Assembly: GCA_021234155.1 (NCBI GenBank)
Contig: JAJEKV010000010.1
Span: 17,457,418-17,521,417 of the forward strand
DNA from: Isoetes taiwanensis
Lineage: Eukaryota > Streptophyta > Lycopodiopsida > Isoetales > Isoetaceae
Length of the DNA stretch: 64,000 bases
Direction of reading: 5' to 3'
In this document: one piece after another, positions 52,601 to 63,614 of the stretch
Numbering within the stretch: position 1 is the stretch's first letter
How the letters are laid out: each line of letters begins with the position of its first letter
Position numbers and translations under genes: made by a program
The notes under the pieces: model-generated
The model's input: only the letters and a program-made list of their open reading frames with translations
The model's database searches: none
What the model was told of the DNA's origin: nothing

Positions 52601-54199
52601 AAAAATGTTAGCCATTAAGATTTTGTTGTCAATAACATTTAAGCATGCTAGACAATAACATCAAAGCAATAAACTAATCATTTCAAAGCAATTAATCGTT
52701 GTCATAGGAAAGATTTTTGTGCATAAGCCAGTGCACTACCTTTGGTGAAATAAGTAAGCATGCTCTTTTGCCCAGGCCCATTGACTTCCTTTGCTGGTCT
52801 GCCACCTTTTTTTGGTTCATTGCACTTGTTCTCCTTGTTCTCTTTCTTTTCCTTAGCAGCAACATGTCTATTACTTTTAATATGTTCCTTCATGTTGTCA
52901 ATTAGGTCCTCTCTATTTGGAAATAGAAGAAGGGCCCTATTGCAGGTCATACATTTAATGCATATCTCTTCACTCTACGCATAGCCTTCTACGGTGCTCA
53001 ACAAATGGGGTGACTTTTGTTGACATGCAAAGCTCCACTGCTGCCCTATTCTCAGCCACAACTTCTTCATGACTTTTAAGATGTGGTTCACTATCTGGAT
53101 TATTTTCAAGACCTTGTCTATGCTTTAAGAAGTTCAATTTGTGCTCCTTGGTTTCCAAGTGCCGAGCTGTGAAATTATACATCATATCTTCTCCCCCTTT
53201 GCCATATTTCATGTCACATTCTACACACCACAAGTTGAAAACTGCCACTCCATTTACGTCCATGGACATAATCTCAAATCGGTCTGTTTTGCCATTATTC
53301 TTCATTTTCATTTTGTACTTCCTATAGGCATGTTTCCACCTGTTTGTTTGAGCTGTTGAGGCTTTCTTGGAAAGCAACCTAGCAAATTCGGGTGCCTCAC
53401 AAGCTACATTGAAGTCTTGACTAGCTTTACCAATGCCATCTACCCCTTCAACCTCAATTGTATAGTTGTCTACATTGATCTCTTCCTCAACCTCAGAAAG
53501 TACTAGTCTTCTTCTTTTCTTGGGATGATCGCCAACCTCGGGGTGCCCATCTTGATCTTCACAACCTACTATTCTTATCAGAACCTGGTCTGCTACAAAT
53601 TTATGTCTATCTTCTTGTCTCTTGGACAATGGCAATTTCTTTTCACCAAGAAAAATAAAAGTCTTTCCCTCTAGCTCCTCCGACCCATCGAGCTCCAACT
53701 CACGTCTCAAATCAGCAAATAATACGTTATTCTTCACTATGATAAAGCCAATCTCAGTAACATCACCATTTCCAGCATCAATACAAACCATTATTTCCCG
53801 TTCCACCGACATGACTCCACAAACAAGCTGCCATCACAGGTATAAGGTAAGAATTGGTTCAGAAAAAATAAAATCTGAGAAGTAGGTGAGAAAAACTACA
53901 TGTAAGACAACCTTAAACGACCAGGCTTGGTTTTTTTTTTGCTTTTTTGAAGGAAACGATGATGTGCTTTAACCTGCAAATTGAAAATCACACAAGAGTC
54001 AAAGTAAAAATAAAAAATGGGTACTTATGAACAAGAGGAATGTAAGATTTCGAACCACAAATAGCTGCAAATGCTCTTCCACAAAAACTCCTTTCACGGT
54101 GCTCAATTTGTCCAGTAGATTGTAAGAAAAAGCACAAATTTCATCTGCATTAAGCACTAGATTATGCACTGCTATTGATATACGAGGCTGTGGATCCAA
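49623..54199 (-). pseudogene. Unusual transposase-like gene of the 7.2-kb element
   Basis: The minus-strand exons run from just inside the right TIR. A possible first exon starts MDPQPRISIAVHN (54199), followed by 53812-52975 starting MSVEREIMVCIDAG. Two BED-like zinc fingers are seen: LWCVECDMKYGKG with a His pair at 53250-53120, and CIKCMTCNRALLLF with HIKSNRH at 52960-52860. A Cys-rich part (FPNFQCSYCALIPKERDF) and a helix-rich domain come next. The catalytic-looking core at 51820-50690 has LVAEDETVIK, GHSSDGDARRR and LHDQDFIHNGKKLINPLDNA. The C-terminus contains QLNGNPWLSKDRLTKVK. Stops are at C-YSEP, RG-RDT and NIPY-HKK, and frames shift once, so it is inactive. It lacks the recognisable MuDR core. 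I cannot name the family. Confidence 0.6.
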
Positions 54200-54397
54200 A
54201 TAAGACGCCCTATACCCCTACCCAGATCCATGCGGGAGCGCCATTTCCTGCCCACCAGCCCTAACGTTTGGAGTACTGCTAGAATAAGTTTTTCCGTAAA
54301 ACCATCCCGCCCGTTTACGGACTCCTTTGCCAATTAAAAAACCCCCTACCAGTCACGAAGTTGGTCTATACGGGTTCTTAATGGTGAAGTCCCGGGG

Positions 54398-54600
54398 ATA
54401 AGAAGTAGCTATTATTGGCGGGGCATGAAGAAGTAGATAGCCAGATACATTCAGAGTGCCAACTATATCAGCAAATCAAAGCGGAGCAACTCAGGATGTC
54501 AGGAGAACTAGAGCCTTTGACGGTCCCATAATGCCAAATGGGAGGTAATAAGCATGGACTTCATAGCAGGGCTCCCAAGAACCACAAGAGGAAAAGACGC
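54398..54600 (+). pseudogene. Ty3/gypsy retrotransposon, segment 2 (integrase start)
   Basis: Continues segment 1 across the removed 7.2-kb element: SYYWRGMKK, then a broken zinc-binding region, then VISMDFIAGLPRTTRGKDA, the start of the integrase catalytic core. It is cut at 54600 by the Sola-like element and resumes at 63615. Confidence 0.8.
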
Positions 54601-54743
54601 GGGTAGTTGCACGAAAGGGTGTCTCATATTTCTTGTATAATGTAATAATAGGTTACACTAGGTTAGTGTAGTTAGGGGAAAAAAATTAGATTTTACATGA
54701 CATTTAATGCTAGCAACCAACGTGAAAGATTCCATATTTAATT

Positions 54744-57700
54744 ATGGTAACTAACAAAATTCGTGTAATGAATTTGAAATTGGAATCACCTTCGATTTCG
54801 GACTCCCTCGAATTCTCCTCCCGACCGATTCAATCTGTTCCCAGATCAATCGAACCTAAAAAATCAGAAAGCCCCCATTTTGATCTTGTTTTTACAGTGG
54901 CCGAATTCATTGTTTTGGGTGATAAAGCTATGGAAGAAGGTAGGTTGGAAGCAAGAGCAGAAGACTCTACTGATGAATCGGGTCAGGGCAAGAACCCAAC
55001 AGGTTCCCAAGGGAAGTCAAAACGAAAATCTTGTGATGCTGGATATGTGACAAAAGGTGTAAGAAGAAAGGTGAATGAAGCTGTTGATCTTATTGTGCAA
55101 CAAGTCTCTAATTTGGATCCAAAATACCAAATTACTTTTGCCAAAAGATTCTTGCAGGATAAAAGATTATGTTTTCTATTCGAACCCATCCTTGGGAAGC
55201 CTGAAGAGGCTATTGTGAAGGAAAAAATGGTAAAAAATCTCAGGGATGGCCTTCAAGAGGTGAAAAGAGCAAATAGCAATGATAAACTTGCTGCTAAACA
55301 CTCTGTTCTTGCTATGGTAGTTGGAAAAGAGGGAGAATCATTGAAGCGTACAAAGGCAGCCAAATTGTTGAAATTACATCCACGGAATATGAGCCTTGCG
55401 GCAAAAAGAAGGAAGGAAATGTCATTAGGTGGAGCAAATCCGTGGGCATTAGCAGGTCGAAAACCCAGAACAAATGTTGTAGATCAGGCTATGAAGAATT
55501 TGATTGCCCAATTTTGGTTGGATAACACAAAAGTCTCACCAAAAGTTAGAGATGTGATGAAGAAAAAGGACACGAGCAATTCAATACATTGACATTACAT
55601 ACAATACAAATTATACATTGCCTTGATTTGATTATACAAATATATGTACTTGGGTGTTATTCTTTACATTGAAACAATATTCATAATTCTTTCTAATTTA
55701 CCTTATGAGTGTAATAATAGGAAAATTTACTTTGCTTTATGGTTGTACAAGTTCTGAAATTCTGTTTTACATTTCTTCCCAATTGTTCAAATTCATTCTG
55801 GAGATGTATTACAGAGGTAGACTCTTGAAAGTAAGGATGTGAAAGATGTAGGATGTGTAATAGATGTGAAAGCTGTAATAAATGTAGGATGTGGACAAGA
55901 TTGTAATTTGTATGTGAAGCTATACTAGATGTAATTGAAATCTTGAAAATGTATTGATGTAAACTCATTACTATGCATTTTACAGTGAATTATATCGAAC
56001 TTTGTGGATCAAAGATCCCGATGTTGGAATTGGCATTAGACAGTTTATATACTTAAAACCAACATGCATACGGAAGCTAAAAGAAAGAAACACTTGCTGT
56101 TGTGTCAAACACGAGCAGGAAGATTTGTTTAGGAAGGCATTTAATATGATGAGGTCAAAAGTCCATGAGAACTGCTCTTGCAATTGTAGAATTTGCAACT
56201 CAGAAGATAATGCTGGAATTTGTCAGGCAAAGAAAAGGACATTTGAGAATGTCAGCATGCTTTGGAGAGCCATGGTATGTGATAGAGCAGAAGATGAGGA
56301 GTGGCACTATCTAAAATGTATAAGTTCAGCTTGTGGAAATTGTGGAAAAAAAGAAGATTGAATTATGTCCAAGGGAGGAGAGTGAAAGCATTGAAGAACC
56401 TGTTGCATGGCAAGCCTATAGCTATGTGAATGAACCTTCGAAGAAAGGAAGTTCTCGAAGGCTGAAGCTGATTGACAAGAACAGCAGTGCAAAATGCATG
56501 TTAGATAATATGTTTGATCATATGGCTAAATTTGTACATCATAACTTTGTGGCACATTGGCAAAGCAAGCAATTCAAGGAATCCATTAGAACACTTCGGG
56601 ATGATGTTGTACTATCGGTTGTTGATTTTTCAGAGAATTATATTCTGAAACCATTCAATGAGATCCAAGCACAACATTGGTACAACGAGCAGATCAGCAT
56701 TTTAGTTCATATCACAATGTTCAAGGTTAATGGAAAAATGAGGAAATGTGTGCACTTCTTCATTTCAGATGATAAGACACATGATACTCACTTTGTACAG
56801 GATGCATTCAGGTTGCATCTTAAGTGGTTGCAAGAAAACGATGGCAGTGAGAAGAAGTTTCACTTAGTTTGGTCTGACGGGTGTGCAGCCCAATTCAAAT
56901 CGAGACGAGCATTCTATCATGTAACCAGGTATTATCATGAACATAAAATAAGAATGCAATGGAAGTTTTTTGGTTCAGGACATGGTAAAGGCACACATGA
57001 TGGAGAAGGGGCTATTGCGAAGCTATGGCTTGAGGCAGAACAAAGAAAGAAGGAGGGCAAGGTGGTCATAAATGCTAAAACTGCTTGTGATGTTTTGAGA
57101 GAAAAAAATCAGATGTGGAACGGGTTTTTTGGGAGGTTACTAACATTGATAGAAGACAAAGACTTGACGTGTTGCCAGTCAAAGGTGTGCAGACAATTCA
57201 TTGCGTCTCATCGATAGACCCTAGTGATCCAACCAAGCTACTATGCAGGTCTCTTTCATGTTTTTGCAAGGCATGCATAAGTTTTGATTGGCCTGCTTGT
57301 GAGAATGTTGGCCATTGTGGTAAGTGGGATTTAAGAAAACTAAAGCCTACAAATCAGAACAGTCTAGGAGATGATGAGAATGAGCTACAAGACTTGTGGG
57401 CAAATGACATAGACAATGTGGATGAGAGAATCCAAGTTGGAGATTACTTCGGATCATTCGCAGCTCCAGACAATTATGAAGGGGTGGCCTATTATATCAT
57501 ACAATGCACGGAAGTGTGACATGCTCTTGAAGTAGACGTCATGGATGACTATGGGAATCATCTTTACTGTGGTGATGAAGTTATATCAGGTAACTATTTT
57601 CAGCTAATACCTGGCTGCCATCAGAAGTATAAATTACTTAAAGGAAAGAAGGTCCTTGTCCATCCCGAGTCCGTGATAGGGGCGAGATTTCCATTGGAGC

Positions 57701-57804
57701 CAGTCCAGCATAAAATAAAAGGTGTTGCTTATGCATATGAATTATCCAATTACTGGCACGAGATGCTTTTGGAAAATCTGCCCGAGATTGTAGACTGTAT
57801 GTAA
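54744..57804 (+). CDS. Sola-like transposase, nearly intact
   Basis: Exon 1 (54744-55592) encodes a basic, helical N-terminus (KSKRKSCDAGYVTKGVRRKV, then LRDGLQEVKRANSNDKLAAK) likely to bind DNA. After an intron-like gap, 55986-56360 carries a Cys cluster: TCCCVKHEQ, ENCSCNCRICNSEDNAGIC, MLWRAMVC and SACGNCGKK. The core at 56330-57115 has SVVDFSENYILKP, QHWYNEQISILVHIT, FISDDKTHDTHFVQD, LVWSDGCAAQFKSRR and FFGSGHGKGTHDGEGA, with conserved Asp residues expected for a DDE/D enzyme. The C-terminal part (57115-57804) has RSLSCFCKACISFDWPAC and IGARFPLEPVQH. One base is missing in an A7 run at 57102-57108, and another frame change lies near 56340. Otherwise it is open. It excises and integrates this element and probably mobilises copies 1 and 2. 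Confidence 0.7.
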
Positions 57805-58433
57805 ACTGAAGACAGTTTTTTTATGCAGTCCCTAAGGCAGAAAATGACCGTCACATAAAATTGTTTACCATATTTACTGTATTCATCATTTTCATGCCAA
57901 ATCAATTGTATTGTGTGCTCTACTATATGAGGAAGGTTGTGTGAAAAGTCTGGCCAGATATCTCTAACTGATTGGGAGCAATTGAATACATTGAGTAGGT
58001 CAAAACTAGGTCAATGACCCAGACAGAATACAAAATACATCTGATTTACATTCAGTGGACATCAAATCAAACTTTTTTATGCATGATCTGTGCCTTATCT
58101 TTGAACTGAAAATTGCAGACTTACATGCTACTATACAAGTCAAGAATGTAGAAATATTGTCATTTAAAAGTGGACAAAATTTTTGTATTTAAAGATGAAG
58201 ATCTGGTTACAATATGTTTCTGGTTACAATATGAAGAAAAAGTTACAATATGTTTTTACAAAATTTCACTTCATCTCATGTCAATATGTTACATGTCAAC
58301 TCCTTCACATATCTTCATTTAGTTCCACATGTATGAAGTTGGGGCCTGCATCGATAAACAATATGAGATGGTTAGTACATAATCTTTAGAAGACTATTAA
58401 TTAATTACCTCTTAAAGTATGCAAGGCAGGAGC
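57805..58433. other. No gene seen between convergent transposon genes
   Basis: AT-rich spacer between the 3' ends of the transposase and of the FCP1-like gene. It contains three near-copies of GGTTACAATATG at 58204-58250. Confidence 0.45.
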
Positions 58434-59232
58434 TCATGATGATCCGAGCGTGTCTAAATATGCTGCCATAGCAGCAGTCTCATCGTCATGGGTGTCGTGA
58501 TATACGGGCGTTCGAGAGCCCGTGCTTCTCGCCGAAGAACTTGTCTCCTCGTCATCGAGGTCATCGACCATACATGTGTGAGTGCATGCAGCCCGCAACT
58601 GCATCCGGGAACTGCCATACTCATATGTGATCCGCTCCATAACCAACTTGTCAAATGCATCAATTGGTGAATGAAACGGGTGATCCCTCACGTATGTTGA
58701 AATCTCATCCGCACTGCAGAGCCCTTCAATCCAGGGGTAGAGTGCGGTCATAACGTTATCATTTTGTTTGTATACAAATGTATGAGTATAGGGGATTTAA
58801 TGAGCACTTGTATTGTGCATCATCAAACAGCAGAACCCTCCTATGATACTTGGGAAATTCAGTTGAAATAACTTCCAAGTTCTTCACATAAAGATTTTTG
58901 GACGGGTTTATTCTAAATGGAAGCACCCAACATCTACTTCTTCCGAATATGAATTTCAGATCCGGAAAGCCCTCTACTTTTAGCTGCTCAATTATGCTGC
59001 ATACTAAACTAAGTGGCAGCTCGGACCATATCCCCAAATCAAAGTTAATGGCATGTGCATAATAGAGGAAGACCCTCATGCCAGGCCTGCATATATACAC
59101 TCTATCCCCTATCTCTATCGGCCTAGCATGCTGTGTTTTTGCAGCTGAGAACTCATCCTTGGATGTGAGACAACCCAATCCTCCATCAATATCAAACACT
59201 AAGACCTTTCTTTTCCCTAAACCTGCCAACAA
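58434..59232 (-). CDS. FCP1-like HAD phosphatase (copy A), transposon cargo
   Basis: The exon starts at the acceptor TTGGCAG/G and reads GLGKRKVLVFDIDGGLGCL. This is HAD motif I with both Asp residues kept but the usual Thr lost. It continues IGDRVYICRPGMRVFLYY, INFDLGIWSELPLSLV (motif II), FGRSRCWVLP, FPKYHRRVLLFDDAQYKCSL (the DD motif kept) and, after a one-base shift in a CCCC run near 58790, FVYKQNDNVMTALYPWIEGL and an acidic Ser/Thr tail. FCP1/SCP-type proteins remove phosphate from Ser/Thr of proteins such as the RNA polymerase II tail. The order matches copy B at 42869-46132. It lies inside the Sola-like element. An upstream exon is not identified. The altered motif I leaves catalytic activity open. 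Confidence 0.6.
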
Positions 59233-59521
59233 TAAAACATGATAAAATTGAATAAGAGAAATGTTTAAATTGAATCAGTTTACATTCCATCTGCTCATGA
59301 GAATCAGTTTACATGCACAATATACCAAATTTATTTAGACCAGAAAAAATATACTTTAAACATTCAAGACTGCAAGTTCAAGGACATTTCTGGAGACCGA
59401 AGTGGCATCCAAGGAAGATTTAACTACCAAATGACTCTTCTCGAAAGTGCATCCACCTTGCTTGTTCTATAGAAGCTACCGTTGAGCATCCACCACACTC
59501 ACTAATGAGAGCGCCTATCAA

Positions 59522-62500
59522 GACCGTCCGTCGGAAAGGGCATACTCATACGTAAAACCGCCTTGTGTAATCTGCAAGATATAATAATGTGCCAATGTTA
59601 GAATTGATCATTAAAAAGGGAATAATGTGCCAATTTCAAATTGATCATGAATAATGTACCTTTGAGTCTTTTCCAGAAATAAGTAGGTCAACAAACTTGT
59701 GCATAAATGCCATCACAAACAGCCCGCAAGATGTCAAGTCAGGTTGTTGCGGTACTTCAACGTAATTTATACCTTTGATGTTATTTTTCCTCAAGTAATC
59801 CTTTCCTTTGGATGTTTGACTCATCAAGATCTGCGTGTATAGTCTGCGCATATAAAATAGTCATGTAAGATTCAGCAAAACATTGAGATTAATTGAAATA
59901 AAAAACATATTAAAGGGATGTCATACCCTCTAATTGCCTTTTCATTTGTGGCAAAGCCATTTAAAGGGTTCAGGATATGTATAGCTGGTGCATCTAGAAC
60001 TTTAGATTTGTTCTCAGCAAGAGCAAATATGGCCAGCACGAAGTGTTCGTTCTCAAGTACAGGTACGAGAATGTATTGGCATTTAGCCATTACTAGCCCA
60101 GCAAGTCCTTGCTTCACTGCGTCTATGGCAGACTTCGATGCATCATTTCTTTTCTTGTTGCTTGAAGCCTCCTTGAATAAAAAGTAATTGTAAGCAGAGA
60201 AGATATGGATTCTGCTTTTCCACTCCTGTGGCAGCTTATCATGCAAATACCTAATTGAGCACAAGGTCACAAATAAGAGCATATTCGTAAAAAAGCTTTC
60301 CAAATCTTGATAAATGCTTCAAAACAGGGAAAGAATGGAAAATCACCTGCCATAGAGTTCCACAAGGGGGTTTGTCATCCTCGAGTTGGCTGCGCACAAA
60401 GCTTCAATGTCTAGATCAACCACTTTCATTGGAGGTTTAAGCTGGCTATTCTTGAATCGGAAAAGTGGAGTGCGAGCCTTCAACGTCTTCATGTTCTCCA
60501 CCATTCTACAAAGAATAATAGAATGTTAACTTGAAACGATTACAATTGTTTTAAAAAACATACACAAATACCTTGCAGCAGATTCTGATTGAGCAGTCTC
60601 ATGCCTACAAAAATAAGTGTATGTAGTCAGAGATGTATTCATATGCTTAATATTAGAATTAGGCATTAGCATAGAAGAGTTAATGATGCCTATAATTACA
60701 ATTCCAAGTAATTAAACCCTAAACTAAACACCCAGAACAGGCAAGTCTCACCTTTTTACATTTGTTGCTTCCTTTCTTGAATCTACCTTTCTTTTTAACT
60801 TTGCTGGCTCGTCCTCCTTTTTCACGAACACCTCTACAGCCTTTGTTGCAACTTTGCATGCCCTTTCAAGATCTAGGCTCTCCAATTCAGCTACCCCTTT
60901 CACATGTAGGCTCTCCTCTCCCGTGTCATCTACCACCAACAAATTAAAACCCCAATGCAAATTTGGTATAGAGATAAAAAACATTAAAAATATGCACCTG
61001 ACATTGAATTCTTTGGTGGCAGCTTGATGTCATCAGATTGCTCACCATTTAAATCAGCCCGTTCACCTGGAAAATGGCAAGTTCAGGCTTTTGAGTTCAG
61101 CACTAAATTAAAACAGTAAGAATGTAGTTAGAGACACTTACTATTGAATGGCTCGTGTTGCTGTTGCAACAAAGCCAACTCTGTTTCCACATTTGGGATC
61201 TCACCTACAAGAATAAACCCTAAAATTAATTCATTAACAAATCGGGCTAAAAACACTTCTACTAGAACGGTTACCTTCCACATCTTCTATCAAGTTCTGC
61301 TCTGAATGTGCTTTGTCCTCCACATTGTCAAAGATTGTTTCTTTCACAGGCGACCTAGATGTGGATGGAGTTTCACTACCAAGGACATCATCCTTTCCTG
61401 ATGTTTCAGCTCCAGAGGACTCCTCGTATGTCAATTTCAACCCTTTTCCATGAAATTTCTTCGTGCAACCTAAACCAAGTAACAATGAAGTCACAAACAT
61501 GCAATGCAAATATACATCAATACTACATACTACCTGTCAATGTGGCTGCTGGTTTCTTGATGCTATCCATATCTACATTGAAGAAATTTGTGAGTAAATT
61601 AATTGTATTATCTTGTTAACATGTACATCCCAACATGTCAAAAGGTAAATGTAAAGAAAAAATTCATGTCAATGAAAAAAAGCTAAAAAAATTGCAAACT
61701 AGATGTAAATCAGAAGTGGTAAAACAGATGTACACTTATAGTATAATAATATCTACCAACATGACTGCTGTAAATGTAATAGAAAACTAGAAAGATAGAT
61801 GTAATCATAATCTCATTTGCATTCTAGCATGTTATATGTACATATAAAGAGAAAATACATAAACCATTATGAAATTACAGATGTGAAAAAGAACTGCTCA
61901 AAACAAAAATCCAATTACAATTAAAATACATTCAAGTGCATTTATTCTAAGGCAAGAAAGATTCAAATCTATGTACAAATGAAACACTTAAGACTGTATG
62001 TAAAAACTTCAACAAATCCATGCATTCAATAAACAAGGTCTTACTGATCTAAACCTGGCATTCCAATGGTTCGGCGTAACCCTTCTGGCCAGCAACATTC
62101 GTGTACGCACCGGTTCGTTGTAGACACCCTAAAGGCTAGACATAATAGGCAGTAGGGATGTCCACAACATACTATTATCACCATGGTAGACTCGAGGCAG
62201 TCATTACAGCTGGTACATGTTGTAACCACATGAGATGTGGATGCTATCAGATCTGGTCCATGAACAGGAGCAGGATGCAATGACATTACACCAGATTTCT
62301 CCATTTGAGCTATTATCTCATTGATCCTGCTCATACTACTGTTATTTGCCTCCAGATTTGTCGTTATGTCTTTGACAGAAGCATCCAATTCAGCCAATTC
62401 ATTGCAAAGGTTCTCAATTGGTTTCAGCAAGGCATCCATCTCCATAACCAAACTTTTCTTTTCTTCTTCAAAGTGAGCTGCCAAGGCAAGTTGCAAATCA

Positions 62501-63267
62501 ATTGGTTGCTTGCTTGCTCTTAAGGAGTCCAACTTGTCCATTTGGACTTTCACTTGAGCATCCTTGCTTTGTATAACTCTACTCAAAGTACTTCTTTCAG
62601 CCTTTAATTTACATACATCTGATTCTATTATCTTTCTCCTGATTTTAAAAGATTTCAATCGATTGTTCAAAGTTAAGGAGTCATGGGATCTCCTTTCTAG
62701 CAATTCTGCCATCAATTTCATGTGCTGCCCTTCTTCAACTGCTGATTTACCATGCATGGCTTTCACATTGGAGGATTTCAAGGTAATAACTTCAGTTAGG
62801 TCAGACTCCTTATGAGCAGTTTTAGCAAATGCACAGGCACTCTCTTTTAGCCCTTCCCAATCAACATTTATGCCCTTGGAATGAAGAGCATATGTTCGAG
62901 CAAAGTACAGGGGTATATGATGGTTTGCTACCTCTGTCCTATTAAAAACAAACTCATACATTTTAAAGAAGTCTTGCATCCATGCTGGCTCGATCCTACT
63001 CTTCTGATAACCCCTCACTGCTGGAGCTTCACTCCCCCAAACTCCTTGCGCTATTTGTAAAAGCCCTGGATAAAGAGTATCAAAATGGTTGCTTCTAAGG
63101 TGTTTCACTGTTACCTTCTCAAACTCGGGCTGATGTACTTGTAGCTTTCTCTTTGCTGATGGAGACGTCCCACCCTTCATTTTCTTTGCTGCATGCTTTG
63201 GAGACCTTTGCATTGGCTTCAAACGTGGTGATTTCCTGGGGGAAACACGAGATGGAGGCTTTGTCAT
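59522..63267 (-). CDS. RING/coiled-coil protein with Ulp1-like protease C-terminus
   Basis: The first exon (63267-62041) starts MTKPPSRVSPRKSPRLKPMQ, a basic DNA-binding-like tail. A helical domain follows (GLLQIAQGVWGSEAPAVRGY, then IPLYFARTYALHSKGINVDW) and then a long coiled coil (about residues 170-340). A C3HC4 RING ends the exon: CTSCNDCLESTMVIIVCCGH, then CLLCLAF and CVHECC. GATCA/GTAAGA at its end is a good donor. Small exons at 61573-60754 carry acidic spacers. Later exons form a C48/Ulp1-like fold: YILVPVLENEHFVLAIFAL (His), HILNPLNGF (Asn where Asp is usual) and QQPDLTSCGLFVMAFM (Gln and Cys). Such enzymes cleave SUMO or related tags. Whether one transcript joins RING and protease, or there are two genes, is inferred from splice sites. 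Confidence 0.6.
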
Positions 63268-63614
63268 GATCCCAAACCTAAGAACTAAACCCTGATACAG
63301 GCTCGGCCTTCGACCCTTCTAAGAAGACCAAGAAGCTTATGATGCAGAAGGGAACTAAGAATCGTCAAGTAAGGATTCGAATCGGCCACTGCTCAAGACA
63401 GAGCTTTGCTAACAGAGAGAGAGTTCGGGAGTGGCTTGTTGAGCGGGACGGAGAAAACGCACACGTTCAAAATCCTTCCAAATGTGGTTCCCCCCAAACC
63501 TCCAACCATTAATTGTGGTATTAATGACCCCCCCTCCAAAATATTGCCTACATTTTGCCTTTGTAAATGTAAAATTTGGGCCCTTTTTTTATCCACCCTT
63601 TCGTGCAACTACCC

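Larger units (their letters stand above)
47190..54397. mobile_element. 7,208-bp MULE-like TIR element in the gypsy integrase
   Basis: The element starts CCTGGGGGCTTCATCCC. The right end read inward is CCCCGGGACTTCACC, an imperfect TIR. The 8-bp direct repeat ATAAGAAG flanks it (47182-47189 and 54398-54405). Excision rejoins the integrase as TYFKIRSSYYWRGMKK. It carries a multi-exon minus-strand transposase-like gene (49623-54199). The left 2.4 kb is mostly non-coding. Its ends match the GDH-carrying element at 21649-25375, so both belong to one family. Confidence 0.85.
54601..63614. mobile_element. 9,014-bp Sola-like transposon with FCP1-like and RING/Ulp1 genes
   Basis: Perfect 21-bp inverted repeats start GGGTAGTTGCACGAAAGG (54601-54621 and 63594-63614). 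The flanks are ACGC (54597-54600) and ATGC (63615-63618), a 4-bp target-site duplication with one C-to-T change at a CpG. Excision rejoins the gypsy integrase as GKDALMVV. Three genes lie inside: a plus-strand transposase (54744-57804), a minus-strand FCP1-like HAD protein (58434-59232) and a minus-strand RING/coiled-coil plus Ulp1-like gene (59522-63267). Termini starting GGG and 4-bp TSDs fit the Sola superfamily; that name is an inference. It is the youngest or among the youngest layers here, judging by its perfect TIRs. Confidence 0.85.
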
